DNA from: JBEHYA01 sp048498415
Lineage (GTDB): Bacteria > Pseudomonadota > Alphaproteobacteria > UBA9219 > RGZA01
Reading direction: 5' to 3'
DNA length: 26,401 nt
Assembly: GCA_048498415.1 (NCBI GenBank)
Contig: JBEHYA010000018.1
Location: 1-26,401, forward strand
The notes under the pieces were generated by a model that searched no databases, was not told the DNA's origin, and saw nothing but the letters and a program-made list of their open reading frames with translations. Positions 17,601 to 23,315 of the stretch are shown here, piece by piece. The translations under genes were made by a program, and so were the position numbers. Position 1 is the stretch's first letter. Each line of letters starts with the position of its first letter.

Positions 17601-17624
17601 CTTCGCCGCAAGATTGGCAAGTAA
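11649..17624 (+). CDS. Giant membrane-anchored coiled-coil protein, GPR/TipN-like polar organiser candidate
   Basis: This 1991-aa protein has five zones. Residues 1-125 are Pro/Ala/Gln-rich and disordered, with a conserved-looking ANDPVRRIIGATIAD stretch. Two membrane helices follow at about 132-152 and 161-185. Residues 190-1855 are almost unbroken Ala/Gln/Glu-rich helix with heptad character and recurring units of the ERAAEASGRAGQSVNNAMQQ kind. A Pro/Ala linker spans about 1859-1955, and a final helix (TDLINSLSQIIQQLEDTAGG onward) ends the protein. Size and order resemble the Growth Pole Ring protein of Agrobacterium (about 2100 aa, annotated apolipoprotein-like) and, more loosely, TipN of Caulobacter, which mark growth poles. 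Homology is not proven. The ATG at 11649 has GAGG five bases upstream; a TTG at 11634 is less likely. A strong terminator follows. Confidence 0.85.
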   Translation: MAKKPTPPGSSSIPSKKKAPMTPPQVPSPKDIFGEAGPAPASVAPQAAAPQPAPETQAQPQQNTAQNNPQNAQGPAAAPRATIGMPEPEQFREMPPLRAAARANDPVRRIIGATIADAPPRANDNPGAWPFWTGLGLSAAWFLVVFFVVMNASGKIAGMPITSVALGISGVLAPVAFMWMVIAYLQRASDIKAMTEPLRRQLQMIVGTGTAAEGRVRRFNEALEKQLELLRQSGDGSYDVLQNAIQVLQEEEKAIHALAERSGKEIGRVAGIVRDNSEVLEDLLHDNRERFNDLSGKIAGNIATLDNRASQASDRLGEVVDRMHTLVDQFKSIADEKLTKCADISEKMSEQETRTQEAANRMTKMLEGARSGADELNRIMASNQDILDESGSRLVGRMTDVTTKLTEFTNATDEREQKLADKSRSLANTLAREIATLESLTGRMEAQISAANEGLGAQSEVLELRHGRIAEQASSLMANLQGTMRALEENADSVFAKFNGFREHIAQQSERVMTQFNLSSDNYTGVAGQLDSISRNVVERISAIGTQLEGQVENIARSTERAAEASGRAGQSVNNAMQQLELMIGRIFDAEMRATESTGNITGAYDKALQGLNEKTAQIGDAANAHIARLAITHDEFESTAQRLAEQARTTEGTWQSLVSASEKQQEILREGLRLGIEEAVAMLNDSASAIEGARDDMHRHIESSITRSQDLAEHIARIGNAAGAPFDAAVAKVRASVNEGEAQLSHFANVLEKNAEAVKAATEKLTTNGEQAGHKAAEALAGLDAVSARMEAIQHDSMESTQEVLLRLDRLVAQLQSRMSDLSGTASEEQKKLAESVKHLSFDINGLIHDSQTAEARIRLAASVLSEQASGVRGQLETQVAAVEDVTRRYHQFAEVSHSGFEEKMQSLGASISGASSNLDHLAVAIDGRVQQLGIVQNQLQDSGRMLDSTTQAALDRLSVFTHALVAAQTTTQETAQSVYARLSDMEGQFKRQIENVSEGSETMAQSMRQAVADLVEQSVGLAAASQQAEARVATLAGATAELQSQAQIVRMAIETEASAMQNRMGGVLAQIESACVGLERSAVIAFDRTEGMAKRFDKVSDAAFGILGESAMQIGKLADQAVTKITDVNKAMGEQIVGLTFAGEHLGEISREVSKSLTDNAGVLSRLSGEVGATGFYAAEQLSMQVMGLKVEADTMLERFDLLGRGLARQSMSVLDISDILQRDTQKLTASIAAAEGVARTARQAILAETAEFRNEVANGAQNITIVGDALQQRGDFAIAMVHQMAQRFTEATQQLKGQFETQAERVKTITDGAQGHLRELGDVLTEQAGKLGDTTSKLGSSGQAVGETLEKANFLLRNLSGQIDRMKGSAAEISDSFIAKLESRMTGYEAELKGMTAQAGASIEDLAEKARNVNAEMQADAKTVADHILAMLHDMSRDVAGNMGDAATAASQAVAQLKADSADLGAALRRDAEEAITGPAKQLSDFHNQFRETFTSMAAQILGHLQQVRDSGVQIVAEIRSGAASGADQAAQVMSSLRTTAEGEVRRLTSGIEETMRQLNAITSRIGDEMAGSSDAAQQQLLDTLSRVKRDMQGEMQNLVSQASNALGDMQNTCDELTQHLAGASADVLRTTQEFGRMNQAISHDAQNINATMTATNSLLQRSQATLFDVAQKSGDALGLFNQTVERQAESLQMLQSQFAETASNMAETDQRMNALKSGFQHVMSDLMQQLNTGMLGLGQQILDVRREATGAIGDVNYGTENLAQQKHAITSQAVALANALAQLEQVNRTLADNMRASVADTTQQVEKFERQTERVRQASETTGQWVTSLGQHMQNQLAQISREMERTVGTMGAASRTPSATFAAPASSFAPAATPAPAPAPVAAPAAASKPGFTSSYAAPAAKPVEAANDPLQKLRDMAKANEKPAATAPNYAAPTYKPATAATPAKPAAAKADTDLINSLSQIIQQLEDTAGGKDTAEALRRKIGK

Positions 17625-17645
17625 GCTTTAGCTTAGACCCAAAGC

Positions 17646-17676
17646 AAATCCCCGTCCTTGTGGCGGGGATTTTTTT
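17646..17676 (+). terminator. Rho-independent terminator after the giant gene
   Basis: AAATCCCCG pairs with CGGGGATTT across a nine-base loop, followed by a run of seven T (17670-17676). It lies about 20 bases beyond the stop codon. Confidence 0.92.
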
Positions 17677-17683
17677 GTCTCCA

Positions 17684-17796
17684 CCTCATCCCCGCGGAAG
17701 CGGGGATCCAGCTCACGCCGCGTCGGCGGCGGAATATGTAAGATAATGGCCCAGTCCCCTGGATCCCGGGTCGCGCTGCGCTTGCCCGGGATGAGG
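17684..17796 (+). repeat. Palindromic repeat, family B copy 2
   Basis: It begins CCTCATCCCCGC and ends GCCCGGGATGAGG. The inner arm ends are GGGGATCCAG and CTGGATCCC, like copy 1, but the spacer is longer and contains a GCCGCGTCGGCGGC stretch. The right end lies only 20 bases before the cysQ start, so it must be inside that gene's 5' region. Confidence 0.75.
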
Positions 17797-17816
17797 TAGT
17801 TGGTAGTATTGATTGC

Positions 17817-18605
17817 ATGTCCCGCACGTTTTCCTTATTGGAAGTCAAAAAGATTGTGCAGCTGGCGCATGAAGCGGGCCGGCTGATTTTGGCCGTGCGG
17901 GCGGAGCACGCGGCGGCCACGCGCGATATGGACTTATTGGAAAAGCAGGATGGGTCACCCGTGACGCGCGCCGACCATGCGGCGGAAGATCATATTGTGG
18001 ATGGGCTCGATCGCATCGGGCTTGGCGGGGTGATTATTGCCGAAGAAAGTCTGACGGGCGGCGTGGTGCTGGACGGGGTGGATGGGTATTACCTGATCGA
18101 CCCGCTGGATGGCACAAGCGCCTTCGTGCAGGGGCGCGATGATTTTTCGGTGAATATCGGCTTTGTCGCCTATGGCCGGCCGGTGATGGGCGTTCTGCAT
18201 GTGCCCACATTGGGCGAGACGTATTATAGCGATGGCGCGGCCGCCTATATGATGGATGCGCATGGCTACGCGCGCCAGATTACCGCGGAAATGCCGGCGG
18301 CAGACGGCCTGAAGGTGATCACCAACCGCACGGAAGACTGGTCGGGCAAGCTGAAGAACTATCTGGCGCCGTTAAACGTGAAAAAGATCGAGCGATTATC
18401 ATCCGCGCATAAACTGGCGCTGGTCGCCGAAGGCGCGTTTGATTTGTATCCCCGCTTTGGCCGCACCTATGAATGGGATATCGCGGCGGGCGATGCGATT
18501 TTACGCGCGGCCGGCGGCGCGGTGGAAACGCTGGATGGGAAGCCGCTGGGTTACGGCAAAAAAGATTTCATCAACCCGGCGTTTGTGGCGCGGGGCCGGC
18601 GGTAA
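17817..18605 (+). CDS. cysQ: 3'(2'),5'-bisphosphate nucleotidase CysQ
   Basis: This 262-aa protein is of the inositol monophosphatase fold and best matches CysQ, which removes the 3'-phosphate from PAP (and PAPS) produced in sulfate assimilation, using Mg2+. Metal-site motifs are KQDGSPVTRAD (43-53), AEES (75-78), DPLDGTSAFVQGRDDF (95-110) and a C-terminal YEWDIAAGDAILRAAGG. The GSPVT and FVQGRDDFSVNI wording separates it from SuhB-type inositol phosphatases. The start has no strong ribosome site, but MSRTFSLLEVKKIVQLAHEAG is a good family N-terminus. Sulfate assimilation genes are not in the window. The gene converges with mutM, with a family C repeat between. Confidence 0.88.
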   Translation: MSRTFSLLEVKKIVQLAHEAGRLILAVRAEHAAATRDMDLLEKQDGSPVTRADHAAEDHIVDGLDRIGLGGVIIAEESLTGGVVLDGVDGYYLIDPLDGTSAFVQGRDDFSVNIGFVAYGRPVMGVLHVPTLGETYYSDGAAAYMMDAHGYARQITAEMPAADGLKVITNRTEDWSGKLKNYLAPLNVKKIERLSSAHKLALVAEGAFDLYPRFGRTYEWDIAAGDAILRAAGGAVETLDGKPLGYGKKDFINPAFVARGRR

Positions 18606-18618
18606 TACTGACCAGGCC

Positions 18619-18707
18619 GTCATTGCGAGCGAAGCGAAGCAATCCATTGGATTTTGCCGTTCGACCGGACGTATGGATTGCCGCGGCGCTGCGCGCCTCG
18701 CAATGAC
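18619..18707 (+). repeat. Bipartite palindromic repeat, family C copy 2 (inverted relative to copy 1)
   Basis: Its left arm (GTCATTGCGAGCGAAGCG, then AAGCAATCCAT) equals the reverse complement of copy 1's right arm with one difference. Its right arm, containing CCGCGGCGCTGCGCGCC, equals the reverse complement of copy 1's left arm with one difference. The central spacers are unlike. It lies between the convergent stops of cysQ and mutM, the same kind of site as copy 1. Confidence 0.87.
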
Positions 18708-18726
18708 GAGTCAGTTAGCGGGTCGG

Positions 18727-19545
18727 CTACTTCTGGCAGGCCGGGCAATAAAACGTTGAACGGGCGCCTTGCGTAATTTTATGGATCATGCCGGCGCAGC
18801 GCGGGCAGGGCTGGCCGTCGCGGCCATAGACGCAGAATTCATGCTGGAAATAACCCAGCTCACCATCCGCTTGCACGTAATCGCGCAAGGTTGAACCGCC
18901 TTTGGCGATGGCTTTTTTGAGAACTTTTTTGATGGAAGCCGCGAGCGCCGCGGCCTCAAGGGGTTTGATTTTACCCGCTAAACGTTTGGGCGAAATGCGC
19001 GCATCGAACAAAGCTTCGGAAGCATAGATATTGCCGACGCCCACCACCCGGGTTTGATCCATGATGGCAATCTTTACCGCGGTTTTACCGCCTTTGAGCT
19101 GTTCGTATAAAGCGGGGCCGGTGAAGGACTTCTCGAGGGGTTCAAGGCCGAGATGTTTAAGGAACTTCTGTTTGGCGAGGTTATTCGTCGCCGCGATATC
19201 CATCAGGCCGAAGCGGCGGGCATCGTTGAAGCGGATGCGTTTTTTGTTGCTGACATCGAAGACCACATGGTCGTGTTTTTCCAAAGGCGCCTTGCCGTTA
19301 TCGATGGTCATGCGACCCGACATGCCAAGGTGCACAAGCAGTGTCTCGCCATGATTGAAGTGGATGAGAATGTATTTGGCGCGGCGCGTGAGGCTTTCAA
19401 TTAATTTGCCGGCCAGCTTCTCGAGGCCTTTGGGCAGCGGCACGCGGAGATCCGCACGGCGTTTGGTAATGCGGGTAAACGTCTCGCCTTCCAGGACTTT
19501 CGCAAGCCCGCGGCGCACGGTTTCAACTTCGGGAAGCTCCGGCAT
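18727..19545 (-). CDS. mutM: Formamidopyrimidine-DNA glycosylase (Fpg/MutM)
   Basis: This 272-aa bifunctional DNA glycosylase/AP lyase removes 8-oxoguanine and ring-opened purines. The N-terminus MPELPEVETVRRGL gives the catalytic Pro2 and Glu3. Lys57 lies in RRAKYIL, LVHLGMSGRM follows, and the central VVGVGNIYASEALF belongs to the helix-two-turn-helix DNA-binding region. The C-terminal zinc finger has C247, C250, C267 and C270. Length is normal. The start codon position is fixed by the catalytic proline. It shares with mutS a DNA-repair role but is not in one operon with it. A family A repeat lies about 20 bases upstream of its start, in the promoter area. Confidence 0.97.
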   Translation of the reverse strand: MPELPEVETVRRGLAKVLEGETFTRITKRRADLRVPLPKGLEKLAGKLIESLTRRAKYILIHFNHGETLLVHLGMSGRMTIDNGKAPLEKHDHVVFDVSNKKRIRFNDARRFGLMDIAATNNLAKQKFLKHLGLEPLEKSFTGPALYEQLKGGKTAVKIAIMDQTRVVGVGNIYASEALFDARISPKRLAGKIKPLEAAALAASIKKVLKKAIAKGGSTLRDYVQADGELGYFQHEFCVYGRDGQPCPRCAGMIHKITQGARSTFYCPACQK

Positions 19546-19564
19546 TATGCAGATATATCAAATT

Positions 19565-19645
19565 GTATGCCCCGGCGGAAGCCGGGGCCCATAGTGCAGT
19601 AATCAAAATGTGGAGAGATGGGCCCCGTTTTTCAACGGGGCATAC
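19565..19645 (+). repeat. Bipartite palindromic repeat, family A copy 2
   Basis: GTATGCCCC opens and GGGGCATAC closes the 81-base element. The left hairpin is CCCCGGC/GCCGGGG with a GGAA loop, and the right hairpin GCCCCGTT/AACGGGGC with a TTTC loop. It is the inverted counterpart of copy 1 at 1418-1488. It fills the gap between the start of mutM and the stop of the small minus-strand gene. Confidence 0.87.
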
Positions 19646-19648
19646 CAA

Positions 19649-19918
19649 TTAATTCGGCTTGGCTTCGTCTTTGGCTTCTTCGGTTTTGCGCGGCTTGGCG
19701 CGGGAAGGCGCGACGGCCACGTGGGCCACGTATTCGGCTTTCTCGCCTTTGAACCCGAGCAAGTCGGATGGCGAGGCATTCAGATGGCCGTGCGATTTCA
19801 GGATAGCGATGGCGCGTTCTTCGGAGCTGCCGCTTACTTCATCGTTCGCAGCGCCAAATAAGGCCACCGCAGCGGGGAAGCGTTCGCTAATCGGCATTTC
19901 GTTCATACGGTTAAGCAT
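19649..19918 (-). CDS. Small hypothetical protein, 89 aa
   Basis: I do not recognise this protein. The first two thirds look folded, with PAAVALFGAANDEV and SSEERAIAILKSHGHLN suggesting helices. The last 20 residues are Lys/Glu/Pro-rich and probably disordered. A purine-rich AAAGGCAGAG precedes the ATG at 19918, and codon use resembles the neighbours, so I take it as a real gene. It is divergent from ubiE and co-oriented with mutM, but the family A repeat separates them. Confidence 0.6.
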   Translation of the reverse strand: MLNRMNEMPISERFPAAVALFGAANDEVSGSSEERAIAILKSHGHLNASPSDLLGFKGEKAEYVAHVAVAPSRAKPRKTEEAKDEAKPN

Positions 19919-19994
19919 AATCTCTGCCTTTCCATCCTGTTAAAGCCAGCATATCATGCAAAAATAGTTTCACCTAATAACGGCGATATTAACC

Positions 19995-20747
19995 ATGCAA
20001 AACGAGGCAAAAGGCGGCACGCAAGGCGGCTTTGGCTATACCAAAGTTGATCCCGGCACACGCACAAGCATGGTCGGCGAGGTTTTTAAGTCGGTGGCGC
20101 CCAGCTACGACGTGATGAACGATCTGATGTCTTTGGGCATTCACCGTCTGTGGAAGCGGGATTTTGTCGAGCGCGTTTCGCCCCAGCGCGGCGAGAGCAT
20201 TCTGGATTTAGCCGGCGGCACGGGGGATATCGCGTTTTTAATGCAGACATCCGGCGCTAAAATCACGGTCTGCGATATCAACCCGGCCATGCTGGAAGTC
20301 GGCCAGAAACGCGCGATGGATCGCGGGTTATTCGGCAAGCTGGAATGGGTGGAAGGCAATGCGGAAGAGCTGCCGTTTGCCGATCAAAGCTTTGATGCGG
20401 TTACCATCGCGTTTGGCCTGCGGAACGTGACGCATCTTTCAAAAGCACTCGCCGATATCCGCCGCGTTTTGAAAATCGGCGGGCGGTTTTTCTGCCTGGA
20501 GTTCAGCCAGATTCCGGTGCCGGCACTGCAGAAAGCCTATGATAAATATTCGTTTTCCGTGCTGCCGTGGCTGGGCGAAAAAATCGCGCATGACCGGGCG
20601 GCGTATCAGTATTTAGCCGAGAGCATCCGCGCGTTTCCCGCGCAGGCGCAGCTGGTCAAACTCATGGAACAGGCCGGCTTTTCAGCCTTAAGCTACCGTA
20701 ATGTCAGCCTTGGCATTGCCGCCATTCACACCGGCATAAGGGCGTAA
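19995..20747 (+). CDS. ubiE: Ubiquinone/menaquinone biosynthesis C-methyltransferase UbiE
   Basis: The 250-aa SAM-dependent enzyme methylates the benzoquinol ring (DDMQ step) in ubiquinone synthesis at the inner membrane face. After a 40-residue N-terminal region with VFKSVAPSYDVMNDLMSLGIHRLWK comes motif I ILDLAGGTGDIAF at about 69-81, then ITVCDIN, the NAEELPF(ADQSFDAVTIAFGLRN) segment and the C-terminal VSLGIAAIHTG. These are diagnostic of the UbiE group. The ATG at 19995 has only a weak ribosome site, but there is no better alternative. ubiB, which often follows ubiE in alphaproteobacteria, is absent and the ffh promoter comes next. Confidence 0.96.
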   Translation: MQNEAKGGTQGGFGYTKVDPGTRTSMVGEVFKSVAPSYDVMNDLMSLGIHRLWKRDFVERVSPQRGESILDLAGGTGDIAFLMQTSGAKITVCDINPAMLEVGQKRAMDRGLFGKLEWVEGNAEELPFADQSFDAVTIAFGLRNVTHLSKALADIRRVLKIGGRFFCLEFSQIPVPALQKAYDKYSFSVLPWLGEKIAHDRAAYQYLAESIRAFPAQAQLVKLMEQAGFSALSYRNVSLGIAAIHTGIRA

Positions 20748-20765
20748 ATCTTAATAATTGGCGGG

Positions 20766-20795
20766 TTGACGCGGGTATTTGGCCCGCTCTATAAC
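20766..20795 (+). promoter_or_regulatory. Sigma-70-type promoter for the ffh operon
   Basis: TTGACG at 20766-20771 and TATAAC at 20790-20795 are 18 bases apart. The spacer includes a GCGGG-7-CCCGC dyad (20771-20787), which could be a repressor site or chance. The start codon of ffh lies about 130 bases downstream, leaving a leader without a visible gene. Confidence 0.6.
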
Positions 20796-20922
20796 AACGC
20801 CATCCGAAAACCACCGGTTTTCAGACGCCAGCCATTCACGCAGGACCAACTGCCGGAGATGAGGCGTCAAGGCTGTCCGCGAGTGTCGCGCACAGTCTTC
20901 ATTGTGTTTTGCGTGCGGTTTT

Positions 20923-22284
20923 ATGTTTGAGAATTTGAGTTCAAAGCTGACCGGTATTTTTGAACGCCTGCGCGGGCGTGGCGCCCTGACGCCTGCCGAT
21001 GTGGATGCGGCGTGCCGTGAAATCCGTCTGGCGCTACTGGATGCCGACGTAGCTTTGAGTGTGGTGAAGGATTTTATCGCCAAGCTGCGCGAGCGCGCCG
21101 TAGGCCAGGAAGTGATCGCCTCGGTCACGCCCGGCCAGCAGGTTGTAAAAATTGTGCATGACCTGCTGGTGGAAGAGTTGGGCAGCGCGGCAGTACCGCT
21201 TAACCTCAACAACCCGTTGCCGAATGTAATTTTGATGGTGGGTTTGCAGGGTTCGGGCAAAACCACGAGCAGCGGCAAATTGGCTAAGCGCCTGAAAGAC
21301 GTTGAGCGCAAGAAAGTTTTGCTGGCTTCCCTCGATACGCGGCGGCCTGCGGCGCAGGAACAGCTCGCTATTCTGGCGGGTCAGGTGGAAGCGGGGAGCC
21401 TGCCGATTGTTGCGGGCCAGCAGCCGCTGGAGATTGCCAAACGCGCGGTGAATGAGGCGCGGCTTGGCGGCTATGACGTTGTGATTCTGGATACGGCGGG
21501 CCGTTTGGCCATCGATGAAGAATTGATGGCGGAAGTAAAGGCGGTGCGGGAAGCAACCAAGCCGGCGGAAACGCTGTTGGTTGTGGATGCGATGACGGGC
21601 CAGGATGCGCTGAACGTGGCGACGCGCTTCCATGAAGCGGTGCAGATTACCGGCATTATCATGACGCGGCTGGATGGCGATGCACGGGGCGGCGCGGCGC
21701 TTTCCATGCGTTCGGTCACCGGCCAGCCGATTAAATTTTTTGGCGCGGGCGAGAAGCTGGATGCGTTTGAAGTGTATCACCCGGATCGCATTGCGGGCCG
21801 TATCTTGGATATGGGCGATGTGGTCTCGCTGGTGGAAAAAGCTGCGGCCGAGATGGATATGGGCGAGGCCCAGAAAATGGCCGCCAAGCTGCAGAAGGGC
21901 GATTTTGATTTTGATGATCTGGCCGGCCAATTAAAGCAGATGCGCAAAATGGGCGGGCTGAACGGAATCATGGGCATGCTGCCGGGCGTGGGCAAAATCA
22001 AAGAGCAGATGGCCAATGCCAACGTGGATGAAGGCATCATCAAACGGCAGGAAGCGATTATTTCGTCGATGACTAAGGCGGAGCGCCGCAGCGTGGATTT
22101 ATTGAATGCGTCGCGCAAGCGCCGGATTGCCAAGGGCTCGGGCGTGGACGTGGCGGATGTGAACCGCCTGATCAAGCAGTACATGCAGATGCGCGACATG
22201 ATGCGGCAGATGAAGAAGATGGGGCAGAAGAATTTTATGCGTTCGATGAGTGCGCAGATGGGGCCGATGCTGGGCAAACGATGA
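20923..22284 (+). CDS. ffh: Signal recognition particle protein Ffh (SRP54)
   Basis: This 453-aa GTPase binds 4.5S RNA and signal peptides and targets membrane proteins with FtsY. The N domain begins MFENLSSKLTGIFERLRGRG. G-domain motifs are GLQGSGKTT (107-115), the DTRRPAAQEQL segment, DTAGR (190-194) and TRLDGDARGG (from 248), and the GAGEKLDAFEVYHPDRIAGRIL block follows. The Met-rich M domain, with LNASRKRRIAKGSG and a C-terminal QMRDMMRQMKKMG stretch, binds RNA. The ATG at 20923 gives the family N-terminus; an upstream in-frame TTG at 20902 would add seven non-family residues. It is the first gene of the ffh-rpsP-rimM-trmD-rplS block, transcribed from the promoter at 20766. Confidence 0.97.
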   Translation: MFENLSSKLTGIFERLRGRGALTPADVDAACREIRLALLDADVALSVVKDFIAKLRERAVGQEVIASVTPGQQVVKIVHDLLVEELGSAAVPLNLNNPLPNVILMVGLQGSGKTTSSGKLAKRLKDVERKKVLLASLDTRRPAAQEQLAILAGQVEAGSLPIVAGQQPLEIAKRAVNEARLGGYDVVILDTAGRLAIDEELMAEVKAVREATKPAETLLVVDAMTGQDALNVATRFHEAVQITGIIMTRLDGDARGGAALSMRSVTGQPIKFFGAGEKLDAFEVYHPDRIAGRILDMGDVVSLVEKAAAEMDMGEAQKMAAKLQKGDFDFDDLAGQLKQMRKMGGLNGIMGMLPGVGKIKEQMANANVDEGIIKRQEAIISSMTKAERRSVDLLNASRKRRIAKGSGVDVADVNRLIKQYMQMRDMMRQMKKMGQKNFMRSMSAQMGPMLGKR

Positions 22285-22299
22285 ACAGAAAATAGTGTT

Positions 22300-22340
22300 C
22301 AGGGCTTGCATGAGAACAAGCCCTGAAACCTGTTTTTTTT
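22300..22340 (+). terminator. Hairpin with delayed T-run between ffh and rpsP (terminator or attenuator)
   Basis: CAGGGCTTG pairs perfectly with CAAGCCCTG (22300-22325). A run of eight T comes seven bases later (22333-22340) rather than directly after the stem, so termination would be partial. It may set the ratio between ffh and the ribosomal protein genes. Confidence 0.5.
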
Positions 22341-22379
22341 AAACGCTAACTAACTGACGACTAACCAAAGGAGAAGACC

Positions 22380-22799
22380 ATGTTACGTATTCGTTTAACC
22401 CGCGGCGGTACCAAGAAGCGCCCGTTCTATTCCGTGGTGGTGGCCGATGGCCGCTTCCCGCGCGATGGCCGTTACATCGAAAAGATCGGCAGCTACAACC
22501 CCATGCTGTCCCAGGACAACCCGGAACGCGTGAAGCTGGACGGCGAAAAGATTAAGTACTGGATCAGCAAGGGCGCGCAGCCGACGGAACGCATCCAGAT
22601 TTTCATGCACAAGCTCGGCCTTGGCGACAAGCCGACCTGGAACGAAAGCCCGAAGAAGTCGGCGCCCCGCGCCAAGACGCAGGAGCGCCTGAAGGCTGCG
22701 GAAGAAGCCGCCAACAAGCCCGCCGCGGCGCCAGCTGCTGCGCCTGCCGCTGAAGCTCCGGCGGCAGAAGCCCCGGCCGCTGAAGCCCCGGCTGCGTAA
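22380..22799 (+). CDS. rpsP: 30S ribosomal protein S16
   Basis: The first 85 residues are a standard S16 (MLRIRLTRGGTKKRPFY, then VVADGRFPRDGRYIEKIG), a small-subunit assembly protein. The protein extends to 139 aa with a Lys-rich segment and an Ala/Pro tail from residue 112 built of repeated AEAPA units, probably disordered. Longer S16 tails occur in alphaproteobacteria. A strong AAGGAGAAG box precedes the ATG. The usual next gene rimM is displaced by the DUF559 cassette, which begins six bases after the rpsP stop. Confidence 0.96.
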   Translation: MLRIRLTRGGTKKRPFYSVVVADGRFPRDGRYIEKIGSYNPMLSQDNPERVKLDGEKIKYWISKGAQPTERIQIFMHKLGLGDKPTWNESPKKSAPRAKTQERLKAAEEAANKPAAAPAAAPAAEAPAAEAPAAEAPAA

Positions 22800-22805
22800 T
22801 AAAAT

Positions 22806-22847
22806 TCCCCTCCCCTTGAGGGAGGGGTCAGGGGAGGGGTTGGTGCC
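22806..22847 (+). repeat. Left terminal inverted repeat of DUF559 cassette
   Basis: It begins TCCCCTCCCC, has an 8-bp hairpin (22807-22827), and continues with GGGTCAGGGGAGGGGTTGG. Mismatches to the right copy are at 22830 and 22845. The inner GGTGCC (22842-22847) can also pair with GGCACC at 22864-22869. Confidence 0.88.
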
Positions 22848-22892
22848 AAAAGAAATATTCTATGGCACCGACCCAATCTCTTCATAAGAAAG

Positions 22893-23315
22893 ATGTCTAA
22901 ACCAAAAGCGCATCACCGTTATAATGCAGATGCAGTCGATCATGCTGTCGAACTGCGTCAACGTGCTACGCAAGGCGAGCAAAAACTTTGGGCCGCGTTG
23001 CGCGCGGCCTGCCCGCATGGGCAACATGGTTTTCGTCGGCAACAGCCGATTGGCAATTATATAGCTGATTTTTATCACACGCGTTGCAAGCTGGTTATCG
23101 AGGTCGATGGCCTTTCGCATGAAACGCGAATTGAAGAAGATAGTGCGCGCGATGCCTATATGTTGGCTCAAGGTATTCGCGTCATGCGCGTTACGGAAAT
23201 TCAAACGGCACAAGATATGGATATGACGGTTGCCAGTATAATGGCTGCTGTAAATGAGATTATGGCGAGCGGAACCAACCCCTCCCCCGACCCCTCCCTC
23301 AAGGGGAGGGGATAA
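22893..23315 (+). CDS. DUF559 domain protein, Vsr-like PD-(D/E)XK endonuclease fold
   Basis: This 140-aa protein fits DUF559, a family related in fold to very-short-patch repair endonucleases. The core reads FRRQQPIGNYIADFYHTRCK with Arg48/49 and Gln50, Asp59, and the strand LVIEVDG with Glu70 and Asp72 as likely metal-binding and catalytic residues. An RxGIRVxRV-type strand follows, here GIRVMRVTE near 94-102. Substrate and biological role are unknown. The last 13 residues are encoded by the right inverted repeat, giving the PSPDPSLKGRG tail. The stop TAA overlaps the rimM ATG by one base (TAATG), so translation is probably coupled. A weak AGAAAG precedes its own start. The gene looks foreign in composition. 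Confidence 0.88.
   Translation: MSKPKAHHRYNADAVDHAVELRQRATQGEQKLWAALRAACPHGQHGFRRQQPIGNYIADFYHTRCKLVIEVDGLSHETRIEEDSARDAYMLAQGIRVMRVTEIQTAQDMDMTVASIMAAVNEIMASGTNPSPDPSLKGRG
23271..23312 (-). repeat. Right terminal inverted repeat of DUF559 cassette
   Basis: Read on the minus strand it matches the left repeat at 40 of 42 positions. It encodes the last residues of the DUF559 protein and ends two bases before the rimM start codon. Confidence 0.88.
23303..23311 (+). promoter_or_regulatory. rimM ribosome binding site carried by the inverted repeat
   Basis: GGGGAGGGG includes GGAGG at 23305-23309, five bases before the rimM ATG. No other ribosome site is present, so translation of rimM depends on the cassette end. 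Confidence 0.7.

Larger units (their letters stand above)
22806..23312 (+). mobile_element. DUF559 endonuclease-like cassette with 42-bp terminal inverted repeats
   Basis: A 507-base segment carries near-identical inverted ends (40 of 42 bases by my alignment) and one gene, a DUF559 protein, in the otherwise conserved rpsP-rimM junction. The ends each hold the CCCCTCCC/GGGAGGGG hairpin. The cassette is AT-richer inside than the neighbouring ribosomal genes. No clear target-site duplication is seen. It may be an excised or non-autonomous mobile unit, or a repeat family that captures DUF559 genes. Mobility itself is inference. Confidence 0.7.

Noticed and set aside
11649..17624. SMC or kinesin motor identity of the giant protein
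   Set aside because: No Walker A/B or motor-domain motif is seen; the rod is flanked by membrane helices and linkers only.
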